Source of the DNA: Protonemura montana
Lineage: Eukaryota > Arthropoda > Insecta > Plecoptera > Nemouridae
Length of the DNA stretch: 64,000 nucleotides
Direction: 5' to 3'
Assembly (NCBI GenBank): GCA_947568835.1
Contig: OX387602.1
Span: 27,488,633 to 27,552,632, forward strand
Made by a program: the position numbers and the translations under genes. Shown one piece after another: positions 21,442 through 33,880 of this stretch; the stretch's first letter is position 1; every line of letters begins with the position of its first letter. The notes below the pieces were generated by a model that was given only the letters and a program-made list of their open reading frames with translations, had not been told where the DNA came from and did no database searches.

Positions 21442-24400
21442 GTTTTTCCTTGAAAGCCACCCAATTATCTCAAATATTCAGTTTGGAATATTGCAAGGAC
21501 ATAGGAAGTGTCCCCTCTTAATCGTGGAGTGAAACAAAAAAACGAGGTGGCAGCCTCTGGCCGTGCTGAAAAACTCACAAGATGACTGCTCAAACAATTC
21601 ATGATAATTATCGCTAGGTCCTAACAGTAGAAAATATTCTAAGCTGAATCTATGAAACTTTTTCTTTTGTGAGGCTAACGTAGAAATTTGGTATCAAACT
21701 CAAATAGTACTCTTAGCAGGACAAAAGTAATAAAAATAAGATGATAAGTAACATAGAATTACATTATTTAGAATATAATAGAAATAAGATTGTGAGATAC
21801 AAACTGAGTACTTGCCTTAGTGCTGTTTGCCTGCGGATTGAAATTGGTGAAGTTGGCCTCGTGAGCCAGCAACAGTGTTGATGGTCCACTAATTGGTGTC
21901 ATCAGCGGGACTTTTTGAGAATCAGAGCTTTTTGGCAAAGTGTTGGCCAAAGTGTCTTTGTTGACCCCATGTGACCGATCCAAAGATTTCACTACACTTG
22001 TACTAGCAGCTTCACCTACATTGGCCTCCTTACGGCTCTGTGAACGGGAACCTCCAGCACCTAAATTGTCTTTTTTCAGAGCAGAACGAGAATTGTTGGT
22101 TTTCACAGATGAAGGTGGTTTGGAGCCTTTACTATAAAGGGAAGTGTCACGAACATAATTATTGTCTTCATTTTCTAAACCAATCAGAGGCTTGCTAGAG
22201 TAGGAAGTATTGCCCACATCAGGAGCCTCTGCTAGCCCAGACTTCTTGCTTAGCAAAGCTTGCTTTAAGCCTTTGCCAGTTTTTTCGGCCGGACTTTTGC
22301 TTCTGCGAGTAGCTGAGAGAGCTTGGGAGACTTTTTGACCCGAATTGGTGGCTTCGACACCATCGCTACTAAATGAAAAATTGTCAAAAGCAGATTTTGA
22401 CGTGGCTTTCTGCTTCTTATGCAGCAGTACTGCTGTTTCCCTTCGTTGCACTTTGTGAGATACACTTGGACTTTGATTAACAAAAGATGAGTGTATGGAT
22501 TCGTCATGGGAGCGAGAAATTACTTCATTGTCGTCAATTAGAGACTTTTTAGTGAGCGGAATTGTTTTGGGCAAACCTCCCAACTTAGTAGGACTCTTTT
22601 TGTCACTAACCAAACGTTGTGATCTTTTCAGAAAATGCTCTGGAGCTTCATCTTCATCATCACTAAAAGCCTTGTCAAAGTCAGAAGTGGTTACAGCTTT
22701 CTTCTGTTGCTTTAATAACATTACCTTTTTCTGGCTTTTGGTTGATTTTGACATAGGACTCTGGCTTCTGTCAGAAACTGAAGGTAGTGAGTTTTTCAAA
22801 GAACGATCGGGAGTTCCATCATCTTCATCATCACTAAAAGCCTTGTCAAAGGCAGACGTGGTTACAGCTTTCTTCTGTTGCTTTGATAACATTACCTTTT
22901 TCTGGCTGTTGGTTGATTTTGACATAGGACTCTGGCTTCTGTCAGAAACTGAAGGTAGTGAGTTTTTCAGGGAACGATCGGGAGTTCCACCATCTTCATC
23001 ATCACTAAAAGCCTTGTCAAAGTCAGAAGTGGTTACAGCTTTCTTCTGTTGCTTTGATAATATTACCTTTTTCTGGCTTATGGTTGATTTTGATATGGCA
23101 GGGCTTGAACCGGATGGCATTTGCTCAACATCAACGTTGGACATGGGGTCTTCATCGTCACTGACAATTTCTAGGTCAGGCCGTGTACTTCGAGATTTTC
23201 TAGTACTTATAACTTTCGTAGACAACCTTTTCGATTTAGCAGCACTCTTGCTTCTGCTAGAAACCGAACGTAGTGATTTTTCCAGATCAGGAGTTCCATC
23301 ATCTTCATCATCACTAAAAGCCTTGTCAAAGGCAGAAGTGGTCACAGCTTTCTTCTGTTGCTTTGATAACATTACCTTTTTCTGGCTTTTGGTTGATTTT
23401 GACATAGGACTCTGGCTTCTGTCAGAAACTGAAGGTAGGGAGTTTTTCAGGGAACGATCGGGAGTTCCATCATCTTCATCATCACTAAAAGCCTTGTCAA
23501 AGGCAGATGTGGTTACAGCTTTCTTCTGTTGCTTTGATAACATTACCTTTTTCTGGCTGTTGGTTGATTTTGACATAGGACTCTGGCTTCCGTCAGAAAC
23601 TGAAGGTAGTGAGTTTTTCAGGGAACGATCGGGAGTTCCATCATTTTCATCATCACTAAAAGCCTTGTCAAAGTCAGAAGTGATTACAGCTTTCTTTTGT
23701 TGCTTTGATAACATTAACTTTTTCTGGCTTTTGGTTGATTTTGATATGGCAGGGCTTGAACCGGACGGCATTTGCTCAACATCATCGTTGGACATGGGGT
23801 CTTCATCGTCACTGACAATTTCTAGGTCAGACCGTGTACTTTGAGATTTTCTAGTAATTATAACTTTCGTAGACAACCTTTTCGATTTAGCAGCACTCTT
23901 GCTTCTGCTAGAAACCGAATGTAGTGATTTTTCCAGATCAGGAGTTCCATCATCTTCATCATCACTAAAAGCCTTGTCAAAGGCAGAAGTGGTCACAGCT
24001 TTCATCTGTTGCTTTGATAACATTACCTTTTTCTGGCTTTTGGTTGATTTTGACATAGGACTCTGGCTTCTGTCAGAAACTGAAGGTAGGGAGTTTTTCA
24101 GGGAACGATCGGGAGTTCCATCATCTTCATCATCACTAAAAGCCTTGTCAAAGACAGAAGTGGTTACAGCTTTCTTCTGTTGCTTTGATAACATTACCTT
24201 TTTCTGACTTTTTTTGAATTTTGAAACAGGACTTGGACTGTTGTTAGATCTAGATGAAACGTTTTTAGAAGATGTACCTCCACTGCTGCTGGAAGATATT
24301 TCAAATTCTGACCTTCTAGTTCTAGTTCGAGTTGTTTTGTTGCTCTGGACTCTCTGAGAAGATCTCACTCGTCGCAATTCAGGGCTGTCACTCCGATCCA

Positions 24401-25833
24401 GCTCTGAAGCACTTTTAGAAACTTTAAAAGCTGGTATAATTAAATCCGAATCACCACTCTTATCAAAAACTTTATCATAATTAGAGCTGTGAGACTTGCT
24501 TTCTTTCTTAGAAAACAAAGTTCCCTTTCTCGTGCTCTTTTTGGGCTGCGAGATCGGACTAGTGTCCTCATAGACGGAGCCTGAAGAGGAGTGTTTTATG
24601 CTCGAACTTCTTCTTTTATCAGGCGGTTCGTCTGGGTCAAAAATAGCGGCAAACCTATCAGAAGTGTCTCGCTTGCGCTTGCCTTTGCCCATGATCTCAC
24701 GGCGTGGAGCAGGCCGTTTCCCCGACATCTCTTTGCCACTGCTGAACGTCGAGTCTGATCTTGAACTTGATTCGGCCGTCAGAGGTGGAGGCACATTGAC
24801 AGAATCATCCAGATTTGTAAACCTGTAGCAACAAAACACTTACTTAGCAAAATATCAGAATGCTATTGGGTCATTCAATGTCAAATAGGACCACCTTGAC
24901 CCACTCATAATTTCTTGAAATTTGCCTCACTTGTTCAGAATGTTGGTTTGAGTAAGAGTATTTTTTTTTTATAATTCAAGAACTTCAAGTGTTATAGGGA
25001 TATCAAGTTCGGGCGTTTTCACACCCCGCTCAATGGGTTAGAGCAACACCCGCGATAGGTGGAGATCGGGGTTCGAGTCCCCGCTTGGGCATCAATTGTT
25101 GAGACGGTTACAGTGTTGATAATAATTAAATTTACCCTGCACATTGCAAGCGTTTGCAATTTAACTAAGATTTCATCTAAATACAACAACGCATCCAACG
25201 TCAAATTGGAGTTACTCGAGTTTGACAGGGTGTCACAAGGTAGGTATAGCGTCACTAGAATCAGAGTGACTGTACGTATTTACAGCTTCTTGGTTCTACT
25301 CCTTGGAGCTCTGTCATTCTCATCAAATACACTAAAATCATCTCAAAAAGCAAGTGTCCAAGTAGCTCAATGAGTTAGAGCAACACCCGCGATAGGTGGA
25401 GATCGGGGTTTGAGTCCCCGTTAGAGCATGAATTTTTGAGACCAGAATACCAGAATTTTGTTTCCCAAACGTTGTTCTAAAAAATAAATGTTTGACTACA
25501 AACACATATATTTTGGGCAACATTTCTTCGTAAGACCCATATTTTCTAGTGGCTAATATCTCTCTCTCTCTCCCCCCCCCCCCCTCCCTCCTTTATTTTT
25601 GGATTTTCAGACCTTAGTCTCACTAAGTTTTACGAGCTGCCTCTGCATGATACATACCATTTGCTATTTCTTGTGGTATTGTCCAAAAGCCTGGAATTTT
25701 TCGGAAGGACATCATGCGGCCCTGAGACTTCCGAGTCTTCCAGATCATCAAACCACACCGAATTGGCTGGATGGTGTTCATTGCTGGAACGCTCAGTAAG
25801 GATTCGGGAGACTCGAGATGATTTCCTCAACAT
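18141..25833 (-). CDS. 1398-residue Ser/Lys/Asp-rich repeat protein, probable nuclear cell-cycle factor
   Basis: Six minus-strand exons join in phase: 25658-25833 (ATG), 21816-24822, 21031-21199, 20442-20563, 19385-19468 and 18141-18779 (stop). The second exon encodes ~1000 residues of disordered sequence. At least eight copies of a ~55-90 residue repeat centre on KKVMLSKQQKKAVTTSAFDK followed by AFSDDEDDGTP, with basic patches, SP sites and acidic clusters typical of CK2/CDK targets. The last exon has KKKTMTDFYPK, close to the p21-type PIP degron, then a conserved-looking helical domain (SFVQKRTTELYGELKTRRK to KTRAYGVITGPKC). I do not recognise the family. The large exon ends in a GC donor (AAG|GCAAGT). 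The retrotransposon 3' end begins within 6 bp of the stop codon. The long open frame antisense to the repeats is a shadow. Confidence 0.8.
19745..20035 (-). mobile_element. tRNA-derived SINE (family B), full unit
   Basis: On the minus strand the tRNA-like head at 19783-19855 reads GTCCAAGTAGCTCAATGGGT through GGGGTTCGAGTCCCC. The acceptor stem pairs with wobbles and the T-arm is perfect, but the anticodon arm is irregular. The adjoining ~170-bp body (GAGATGATTTTAGTGTATTT ... TCCAATTTGACGTTGGATTC) is shared with 25100-25356. The copy ends in a T run at 20022-20038. It lies in an intron of the 1398-residue gene, in the same transcriptional sense. Confidence 0.7.
21408..21438 (+). repeat. Poly(T) tract
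   Basis: About 31 T residues lie in an intron of the minus-strand repeat-protein gene. They read as poly(A) in the sense of that gene and may mark an old retroposed insert. Confidence 0.8.
22640..24215 (-). repeat. Coding tandem repeats inside the 1398-residue protein
   Basis: Eight units share the DNA block that encodes SQKKVMLSKQQKKAVTTS and FDKAFSDDED. Two types alternate: a short unit ending RSLKNSLPSVSDRSQSPMSK and a long unit with DLEKSL...RLSTKVI...DLEIVSDDEDPMSN. The order short-long-short-short-long-short-short-degenerate shows a three-unit block duplicated as a whole. Diverged relatives lie on both sides in the protein, for example TLFSKKESKSHSSNYDKVFD and VLLHKKQKATSKSAFDNF. Confidence 0.92.
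24868..25015 (+). repeat. Dispersed repeat R3, copy 2
   Basis: Same element as 7965-8110: ATTCAATGTCAAATAGGACC, CACTTGTTCAGAATGTTG, T-run, GTTATAGGG. It sits directly against the SINE dimer that begins at 25021, inside the first intron of the minus-strand repeat-protein gene. Confidence 0.6.
25021..25440 (+). mobile_element. SINE family B, tRNA-body-tRNA dimer
   Basis: A tRNA-like head (25022-25091, missing its first bases) is followed by the ~260-bp body and a second, complete head at 25356-25429 (GTCCAAGTAGCTCAATGAGT through GTTTGAGTCCCCGTT). Both heads are followed by GCAT.AATT.TTGAGAC. The body is the same as in the 19745-20035 copy. The repeated order suggests transposition or recombination of a unit with two promoter-like heads. 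Confidence 0.7.
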
Positions 25834-25839
25834 CTTCTA

Positions 25840-28700
25840 GCCTAGAGAAAGAAAGTTAATCTAGCTTTATTATGCAAGTGATGTAAGGTGGTGCAAAGAA
25901 ATAATTTTTTTCCTGCCTGAGCAACAAATGAATTAATGTACAGCTAAGTAACTTTGTACCTATGTAACATCATCCAAACTCAAGGTAGTGCATTAAGTTG
26001 AAATACAAACATCGCATAACTTTTTAAAAGAGAGTACTTTACATTTGATTATAGAATATTGCTATAATTGGCATGATCATCTCTGTTCCATTTTTTTATT
26101 CCAAGCTGAACATTTTCTTGACATGAGGAAGAACCAATTCTTAATCTATTGTAGTAAAAAGCATGGTTTTGATGTTTCAATTAATAGTATTCTTACCACC
26201 TTGCAACCTCTAGAGTAATCAATAAATTAGCATGAAAACCAATTAGAATGTGAAAACATATTCCCTGTGCTCACAGCTCTGGAACAAACATTTAGAGTTG
26301 CCATGGTTACAAAGCTCATCACCTTAGGTTACTAGCATCTGCATGGCATTCTGCTGAATTAGCTACCTATTATTAATTATTAAGTGCAAAAAGAAGTGTT
26401 GTTGGTAAGTATGATTAATGAACACGTACTATCTGGAAGCTAATTCATATAGCACTTGAAGCAACAGATTAAAAAGCCAAGATAGTTCCTACTTACCTAC
26501 CTATTAACCTAGACCTGTCATATGTTTTCAACATGAATCTGCCAAGGCCCCTCCATTTTCAAAAATGGTTTTTCAATTCTTTCTGCTACCACAATGGTAG
26601 GTATTGGCAAAGTATTGGTATGGTTAACATTGAGTGGGCACTAACATATAATTCGCAATATTGGTTTGTAGAAACCGATTGCTTTCGAGGTGCTGCGAGC
26701 TTGCTGCCGCTGGGTAAAACCGTACTACCATAGCACTAATGTTCAACTATCATCGCAAAAGACTACCATACCAACAAAAATGGAGGATGCTACTAGGTAG
26801 TCACCGTCGTTATAAGTGTTAGATAACTTATTTCCTTAATTCTTACAGGCATTTGAGATTTGCATTCGAAATTGAGACTGGTTTATGACCAAACAATCTG
26901 TTTTTATGCTAACTTTAACGATTAATGTCCATGCACTAATATTTTGAGTTGTAATTATTAATTGTAGAGGATTGAAAAGTTTTCAAAATAGGCCTGGCAC
27001 CTGGGTGACACCTGTGTGTTGCCAGCTAGTTTAAGCAGCAGAAATTTAAGCATTTATGCTGGCCCTCTGACTTTTCCTATTATCTCAATGAACCTATAAT
27101 ATGCTATAATTAATGTATGATAACAGGCTAGGTGCATACATAAATAAATTTAAATTTGTGCTCAGGTATCCACCACCCGGTAATTAACCTAGTAACTATG
27201 CTCAGGTCAGACACATGCATTTGCCCCGATTTTACTTAAAAGTATGGTAAAACAGAAACTTTGAAGACTACTCTTTTAAGAAACTAAACCGATCGTTGGA
27301 GGCGCATAAATTTCTGTGTACACATAACCTCAATAGGACGGGGAGTGATTGGACGCTGCGTCTTCATCAGTGAATGAAATCATGACCTCTACCAGTATTT
27401 AGAGAGATAATTTAAAGCAAATCTCCTTATACCTAACTTTCGGTTATTTCAATATACAAATTCAAATTACCTGAATTTTCTTAGGATTGGTGTAATCGTT
27501 GAGCGGTGTAATTCACAATGAACCATCACAAACGCCTACCAGAGAGACGCCCACCATAAATTCAAACTGAGTAAGCTCACGTGGATTACTCTTAGCGCAA
27601 GGTCAACACACCGCACTAAAAATGAGCATACATCAACCAGCGCGATACAACACCGATAATGAACATATTGGGAGAAAAGTTGGATCCCGCACTAAAAATT
27701 AAAAAAAAAAGAAAAACTTGAAACACTTGCGCACAAGTTTTAACTTTTAAATATCTCTGGAAAATGTCATTACACAAGCTATAATTAATAACCCTAAAAG
27801 TTATGCAATTCACTCCTTCCCCACCTCCGCGCAGGGGAACAAAATTTTTAGTGGGGTTCAAACCTAGTTATCGTTTAAATTGGTATGTGGAGTTTAACCA
27901 AAGACAGGAAACGTCAATAGTTTAAATATGGGTTAAACGATTCACTTTTTAGACAGCAGTTTCAGCCAATTATACTAGTATATATGTTAGTATGCTCTGT
28001 TGCACTGGTCGGTGATTTATGAGGGATTGAGGGACTAGTCAATCACAACCCGGGACCCCATCAACCTCTCTCCCAAACAGATAGAAAAATGTTCAAATCA
28101 GTTTTAAAAAACCCACTATTAGCAACTTGTCTTTTATAAAATCGAAGAATTCTTTGAAACGCATGTGAGCGATTAGAATTAGAGCCTGTAAACAATTCTT
28201 AAAAAAGAAAAACAGTACCTAATTGAAAAATATTTTATTCCATTAACCAGTTTTTTAATATTTCGCATTATGTGTGTATGTATGTGTATTAAAGTATTTA
28301 TATATTAGGCTAGAAAATTAACTGTCTCAATATCATGTAATTGGTCAATTTATAGATATTAAATACTACTATACTACTAACTGAACACGAGTATGAGGCC
28401 ATCCTACACAATAACCCAGAGCAACATAGGCGATCTCAGCCCTGGTTTTCCAGCACACCAAGCCATTTATTTTTTCAAGTAGTGGAGTGGGGATTCTGTA
28501 CACACTGAACGGTAGCTCGTAGTACCTACACATTTATCTTTACTTTACTACTAATTTTTACTAATGTACCTTTGATTGAATATGGTAGCTTGCAACAGAC
28601 TAAGAGCATAATATGATATGAAAGGGCAAGGGTAGTTATCTCAGATAACATACTGAGATAATTGAGATCGGCCCGGTTATTTTAGAAGTAATATCCAGTC
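25840..28700. other. Intergenic sequence between the minus-strand gene and DRC2
   Basis: AT-rich. It holds the promoter of the leftward gene (upstream of 25833) and no exon I can support. There is a pyrimidine run at 25560-25590 (CT then C) on the other side of the first exon. I see no recurrent repeat. Confidence 0.5.
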
Positions 28701-28705
28701 AAATT

Positions 28706-28840
28706 TCTGGATCAGGGTAGCGATCTTATCCGATGGTTTTGTTATAGATCACGAACGTTGACTCGGTAATGACGTTAGCTGCTGAGATGACGTCCGTGAT
28801 CTCTAACGAAAAAGTAACATGATCGCTACCCAGGTCAAGT
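28706..28840. repeat. Imperfect ~130-bp palindrome upstream of DRC2
   Basis: GGGTAGCGATC (28715-28725) pairs with GATCGCTACCC (28821-28831), and AGATCACG (28746-28753) pairs with CGTGATCT (28795-28802). The inner part holds several TGACGT/ACGT steps. It ends ~190 bp before the DRC2 start codon, so it is either a small foldback element or part of the promoter. Confidence 0.65.
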
Positions 28841-29026
28841 TTCTTCGACATACAGTTTGGCCCAAGCCATCTTTCGTTTTTTTTCCTCTGGGTCCAACTG
28901 TAGTACTCAGAACAAGAGGGGAGAGAATTGCCTTTTTCCCTCCAATGCACAGAAGCAAAGTAATAGAATTACAAAGATAGAAGTAATAAAGCATATACCA
29001 AACTAACAGGGAAATCGCTGAGGGAT

Positions 29027-32000
29027 ATGGCTCCAAAAAAGAAGGGAAAAGGAAACAAGCTGGCGCGGATGAGCGAAGAGGAACGCTTGCGTTACATGCA
29101 GCATCGCGCAGCCATCGAGGAAGAGGCGCGCAGGCGCAAGCAGCAACTCATCGCGTTATTCTGTAAGGTACGTATACTATTTAGGGAAGGGTGGGAGCAC
29201 CCTACCTCATTTTGAGTAAGGTGCTGTAAAAATCGATTGGCCATATTCCTTCTCTGTCACATGGACTGGGACAATGACCTTCAGCCGTCTGCAAGGAGTC
29301 GCGTCGTCAACCTTCCAGTGGTAATTTCTCCATTGAGAAATATGACCTTGAAAGGAGACCATACTTAAGTTCAGTGTAGACACTGGTCTCTGTCATCCCA
29401 CCGTTATGCCCAAACACTTACTCATCACGGGAGAAATTAGAGTCAAACCTGGCTATCCGGATAAGTGAAGAGGTGGCCACCAGACCGCTGTCCTAAAAGG
29501 CCTAAAGTACCTATTTAAAATATTTGCCAAATTGTTTAGTCTAATTTTCAAATATTGTGTCAAATGTTTCGCCAGAACAAACTGAAGCACGAGGAAGCGT
29601 TCACCCGACTCAACGTTGCGAAGATCAACCAGCAATGGCGCCAGATTCTGCGGCAGATCAAGACCCAAGAGCTACGGCAAGAGGTTGCGGTGAGTTAATG
29701 TTGTTGCATAATAATGTTTTACCAAAGTGAGCTCCGCAATTTGAGAGGGATGGACCAGTCAACATTGTTTTTTCCATGCACGCGTGTCGCGCGCGCAGGA
29801 GTTGCAAAAGTCGTTCAGCCGTGTGGTGACGACCAAGAACATGGTGCTGGCCGACATGGCGCAGGACCTAGCCGACGCTGACGACCAGTACTCAATGATG
29901 CTACAGTCTCACTCAGAGACGGTGGACAAGCTTATAGGTACGGTGCGTGGTCCTTTCTCACTCGGCATAGATTGTAAGTAATCGATAGGAAGATATCTTA
30001 ACAAAGCGTCATTTTGGCCAAGAGTCCGTACACCCAGTAGAGTAGCAAACTCTTCAGAAATGTCAATGCATTTTTGATCAATTTTACAGCAATCGATTTG
30101 GAAATTTGGAGAAAAAAAGACTTATTTACCATTCCAAGTCCCCTTTGCCAAAATACGCTATTTTCGCTCATGGTTTACTGTGACGTTGGCGACGGCAGCC
30201 CTGCACGGCGCACGCCTAGCCGAGCTGCGTGACAACTTCGTGCTCGAAAGAGCGCAGCTGGTGACTGCGCGACGCGCTGATCGTGCGCATGTCGAGGGCT
30301 CTCTGCAAAGCGGCGCGCAGCTGCTTCGCGTCGTCATGCACGCGGGTACAGTCAGACACGCGCAAGCGCAGCAAGATACAGACACAAAGCGGCAGCATGT
30401 GATCGACCAGGCTCGCGATGAGGTGGGTTTAGACTTTTGGTTGACTGACCCACTCTGACCCACTCTGAACACTTTACGACCGTGAAAAACATGGCATAAT
30501 CGATAAGTACTGGGAAAACCCGATGCCCATTGAAGATGACCATTCTAAAGGAACCTGATCAGCATGATTTCTCGAGATATCAGCCTATAATGTCGGGATT
30601 CCGACATAATGAATGTGAACTTCAGGACTCATTTTCCCAATACCGAATAGTTTACCATGCCTTGGAGTATTAGCAGCATGATAAGGAGTCGAGGAACTGT
30701 GGTTCGATGGAGACATTTTTTTGTCCCCCACATCAAGGTAGAAAATATATATTATTTCCTCTCCCTGATTTGGCATTGACCGCTGTCCACTCCAGATTCT
30801 AAGCACGGTTGAGACTCTGACCAGCGACAACGAGTCTCAACTAGAAATGTTGTGGACGTCGCTGGCCCGAGTAGTTGCCCGCTACCTCACAGGAACAGAG
30901 ACGCTGCGTCGTCAGCATGGGCGGCTGGCTGCGCGCGACGAGGCAAGCGCCACGCAGCTGCGTCAAGCTGACGCTTTAGCTGCGCACCTTACCAAACAAC
31001 TGATGGCGCAGATAGAGCTGGCCAATCAGAGTCAGGGCGGCCAGGGACAGCTTGGTTCTGCGCGGGCAGAGAGAGATGCGTTGAAGCGCGTCTTTCAAGG
31101 GCTCAGGGTCAAGTTCGGTCAAGAAATACAGATGGACAAAGAGAAGCTGACTAGACTGACACTGATCAGCGCAGACACTATCAAGGTATGCATATCAACA
31201 GTTGGAAGTTGTCGAACACAAGTTGCACAATCCTTAAACCAATACACAGGGACTGTTCACATAAAGTGCAATAAAATCGATATAAAATTAAATCAAATGG
31301 CCCTGGTTTTGGTTTCAACAACTTTTGGGGGCAGACTCTGCAGGAACGGGTGGAAAAGGGCGAGCGAATCCTTCAGCTGGTCAGCGCTTGTGCGCGCCTG
31401 GAGACGCAGCGCGAGAAGGTGGCGCCGTTTGGGGACGTCGGCGTTGCCAGTGCAGCCAGCGCAGCGTCCATGGCGGACCCCAACTATGATGCGGACAGCT
31501 CTGATCTACATAAGGTAAGTCTAGGATTGAGCGTCTGCTGATACGCTTCTTGCAAAGCTGGTATGAAATTTCGAACTCACTTTGCTACCATTCACCTAAG
31601 CCAAGGTGATTCTGATGCTAGCATGGTTGGTCTCATGAGGCATTGCAGAATCACCAACTTAGCTTATCAAAAGCCTTCAACTTGTAGGCATGACCACATG
31701 ACCAGATAACCACATACCAGATGACTTCCTAAGGAAATAGCCGGAAATTGAGGAAATGACACATTCTGAAAATTAGTAACATTGCCAAAAATAAACGTAG
31801 CATAGTAATTTCTTAGTGAAAACTTGAGAAATAACAGTAGTCTTGAACGATACGCGCATTTCCCTACGCAATTGAGGCCGGTTATGTGGAAAAATTCTGT
31901 TCCCACCGATTCTCCAGCAAAGTGTTGTGTTTCAGGAGGATACCGATGCAGTGTTTTGCTTCATAGCACTGGAAGGATTCTGGCAGCGCCACAACGCAGT

Positions 32001-32154
32001 GCTACTGCAGCTGGCAGCTCTGGGCGGTGTGCAGCTGGCGGCGCGCAGAGAGAACAGGGCGCTGCGTGGTGCCATACAACGCTACCTGACTGTGATCGCC
32101 CATGGGGGATCGGAGGCCCAACTCACCCAGGATCTATTCAAGCTTGCGATTTGA
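29027..32154 (+). CDS. DRC2: Dynein regulatory complex subunit 2 (CCDC65 homologue)
   Basis: Seven exons: 29027-29167, 29576-29689, 29799-29937, 30199-30422, 30796-31185, 31335-31514, 31936-32154. All phases join, giving 468 residues against ~484 in vertebrates. The protein is a coiled-coil subunit of the nexin-dynein regulatory complex, which links axonemal doublets and tunes ciliary beating. Recognisable landmarks are the basic start MAPKKKGKGNKLARMSEEER, the NVAKINQQWRQILRQIKTQEL block, DMAQDLADADDQYSMMLQSH, the EMLWTSLARVVARYL region, EKGERILQLVSACARLETQ with EKVAPF, and FWQRHNAVLLQ near the C-terminus. No frame break is seen, so the gene looks functional. Exons are richer in GC than the introns. 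An AATAAA lies at 32302-32307, ~150 bp after the stop. Confidence 0.96.
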
Positions 32155-32301
32155 GCCTCTCCTTTCCATAGTTGTGCTTATACCTTGATCTGAATTTGCA
32201 CGGGTTGTTTTTAGATTTTCACATATTCCCTTATCTACGGTAATTTTAAAAATATGCTAGTAGAAGACCATTATGCCAAGAAATTAGGTAATTTGGTTTG
32301 C

Positions 32302-32307
32302 AATAAA
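32302..32307 (+). terminator. Poly(A) signal of DRC2
   Basis: AATAAA in the context TTGCAATAAAATTG, about 150 bp after the DRC2 stop codon and before the hAT-like repeat at 32334. Confidence 0.6.
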
Positions 32308-32333
32308 ATTGATTTCTTAAATTAATAGATTAG

Positions 32334-32895
32334 ACCAGTTTTTCCCAAAGTGTGTTATGCGTACGCCCTGGGATACGGGAAGAGTTAAGTGAGAGTACGG
32401 GCTGAAATTTTCACGAGAGCAACATTCCGGAGAGCTTCTCATAACTTTTAGGCACATTTCTGATATATTTTTTCAACTTTAAGCACGAGCACCCTCATAA
32501 ATTGCATTTTTATGATTTCATGAAGCTTTGTCAGCTGTAACTAAATCAAATTTTCTCAGCTTCTCAATGTTTTTATTATTTCGTTATGTTTAACAGGTCG
32601 TTAGCCATGCGCACGAACGTTGTGGAAGGCGCATCATGATAACATTCAAAAGTGCTTCAGTTCGGACCGCTACTGCACACGAACAGTACGAGAAATGTTT
32701 TTTCTATCCTATGCCCATCTTATTTATTTGCTTACAGTTTTCAAGATTTAAAATTGGTTAGGTTCAATTCATTTTGTGCTAATTTAACATCGAACGACCC
32801 ATTTGCGTTTTTTTTTTTTGACAGGGAGTACTCGGTGGTACGAAAATTATAGACGGGGTACACCGACGCCGAAAGTTTGGAAAACACTAGAATAG
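32334..32895 (+). mobile_element. hAT-like non-autonomous element, copy 1
   Basis: It begins CAGTTTTTCCCAAAGTGTG and ends TTTGGAAAACACTA, so the ends are inverted. Flanks GATTAGAC and GAATAGGC match at 6 of 8 positions, compatible with an old 8-bp target duplication. Internal blocks (GTACGCCCTGGGATACGG, GTTGTGGAAGGCGCA, GGGGTACACCGACGC) recur in the copy at 41499-42052. No transposase is present. Confidence 0.65.
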
Positions 32896-32899
32896 GCCA

Positions 32900-33880
32900 T
32901 AAAAAATAGTGTATGCTAGTTGTCAACTATTACGTGAGTAGGTAATAAGTGCACATAGTATCTATAACAGTACCACTAAAAGAGGAAAAAGCTAACACAC
33001 AATTTTGCAAGCAACTGTTTCTGACAATAAATTTTCCAGCCGATTGAGTGAAGATGGTTATTCTTTTGCTCAAGCCACCAAGACATGTAACAATCATTAA
33101 AATAATTGAAGGTTGCTACTTGATAAATTTTGTATTTGATTCCAAAATATAGTTTTATGGGACACAATTTATTGTGTCATGTCCCAATTGTCATTTGTGT
33201 TCCACGATCTTCATTGAAGTCAATAAACAACTGCCCCAGGTTCGTGTGCTAAAACTTGCTCTGCGCAGGCAACCAAGTATCTTTCCATGACTCGAAATTT
33301 GAAGCCATAAACTGCAGACACAAGCCATCTGTCCTACATCATCAGTCAAAGAATGGGAAGGGGAGCCACCCACCCTGGATTCACGCCGATAATATACAAT
33401 TCGCATTGGAAATTCTCAATCCTCAAGGAGCAAGCAGTGTTCAATACGAATCGGAGAGCTCGTGACTGGCTAAACCAAAAAAGCATTGCACCAGGCGTGG
33501 TCAGTAGATTTGAGTAAGATCGCTTTAGTAAATGTTAAGTATTAAAGCTACGAGTTACCGAAAGCATATCTGCATACGCTCTTACTGTGCCAATTTGTCA
33601 CTTCCGTTCGCTCTTAAAAAACTGTCTACGAGTGTTATACCCGTTATACCACTTGGTTTTCGGCACTGCTTTGCCGGGGTTTTTCCTGCCCTTAAAAAAA
33701 AATGCACAGTCCTTGAATTCCGCATGACGGAATCGTGGGCGAGCGTTCACACTTGGTACTGCCGGGTGTGCGATCACATTCCAGCGATGGGGGTTGCATT
33801 GACCCACTTTCCTCGCGCGAGTTTCCGACCTCTGCTCGAACTCCCTTGGCATGTGCAATACACCACGAGGTGGCCACGAG
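32900..33880. other. Intergenic, no supported gene
   Basis: The left half is AT-rich with nothing recognisable. The right half (33190-33880) is GC-richer with open stretches on both strands that match no family I know. It may be the upstream region of DNMT3. Confidence 0.4.

Noticed and set aside
22495-24207. 449- and 102-residue plus-strand ORFs
   Set aside because: They are antisense to the repeat-rich exon of the minus-strand gene. The Ser/Leu/Phe pattern is the complement of the Lys/Asp/Ser repeats.
28700-29026. RFX X-box in the DRC2 promoter
   Set aside because: I looked for a GTTGCC-type inverted motif typical of ciliary genes. Only weak partial matches were found, so no site is claimed.
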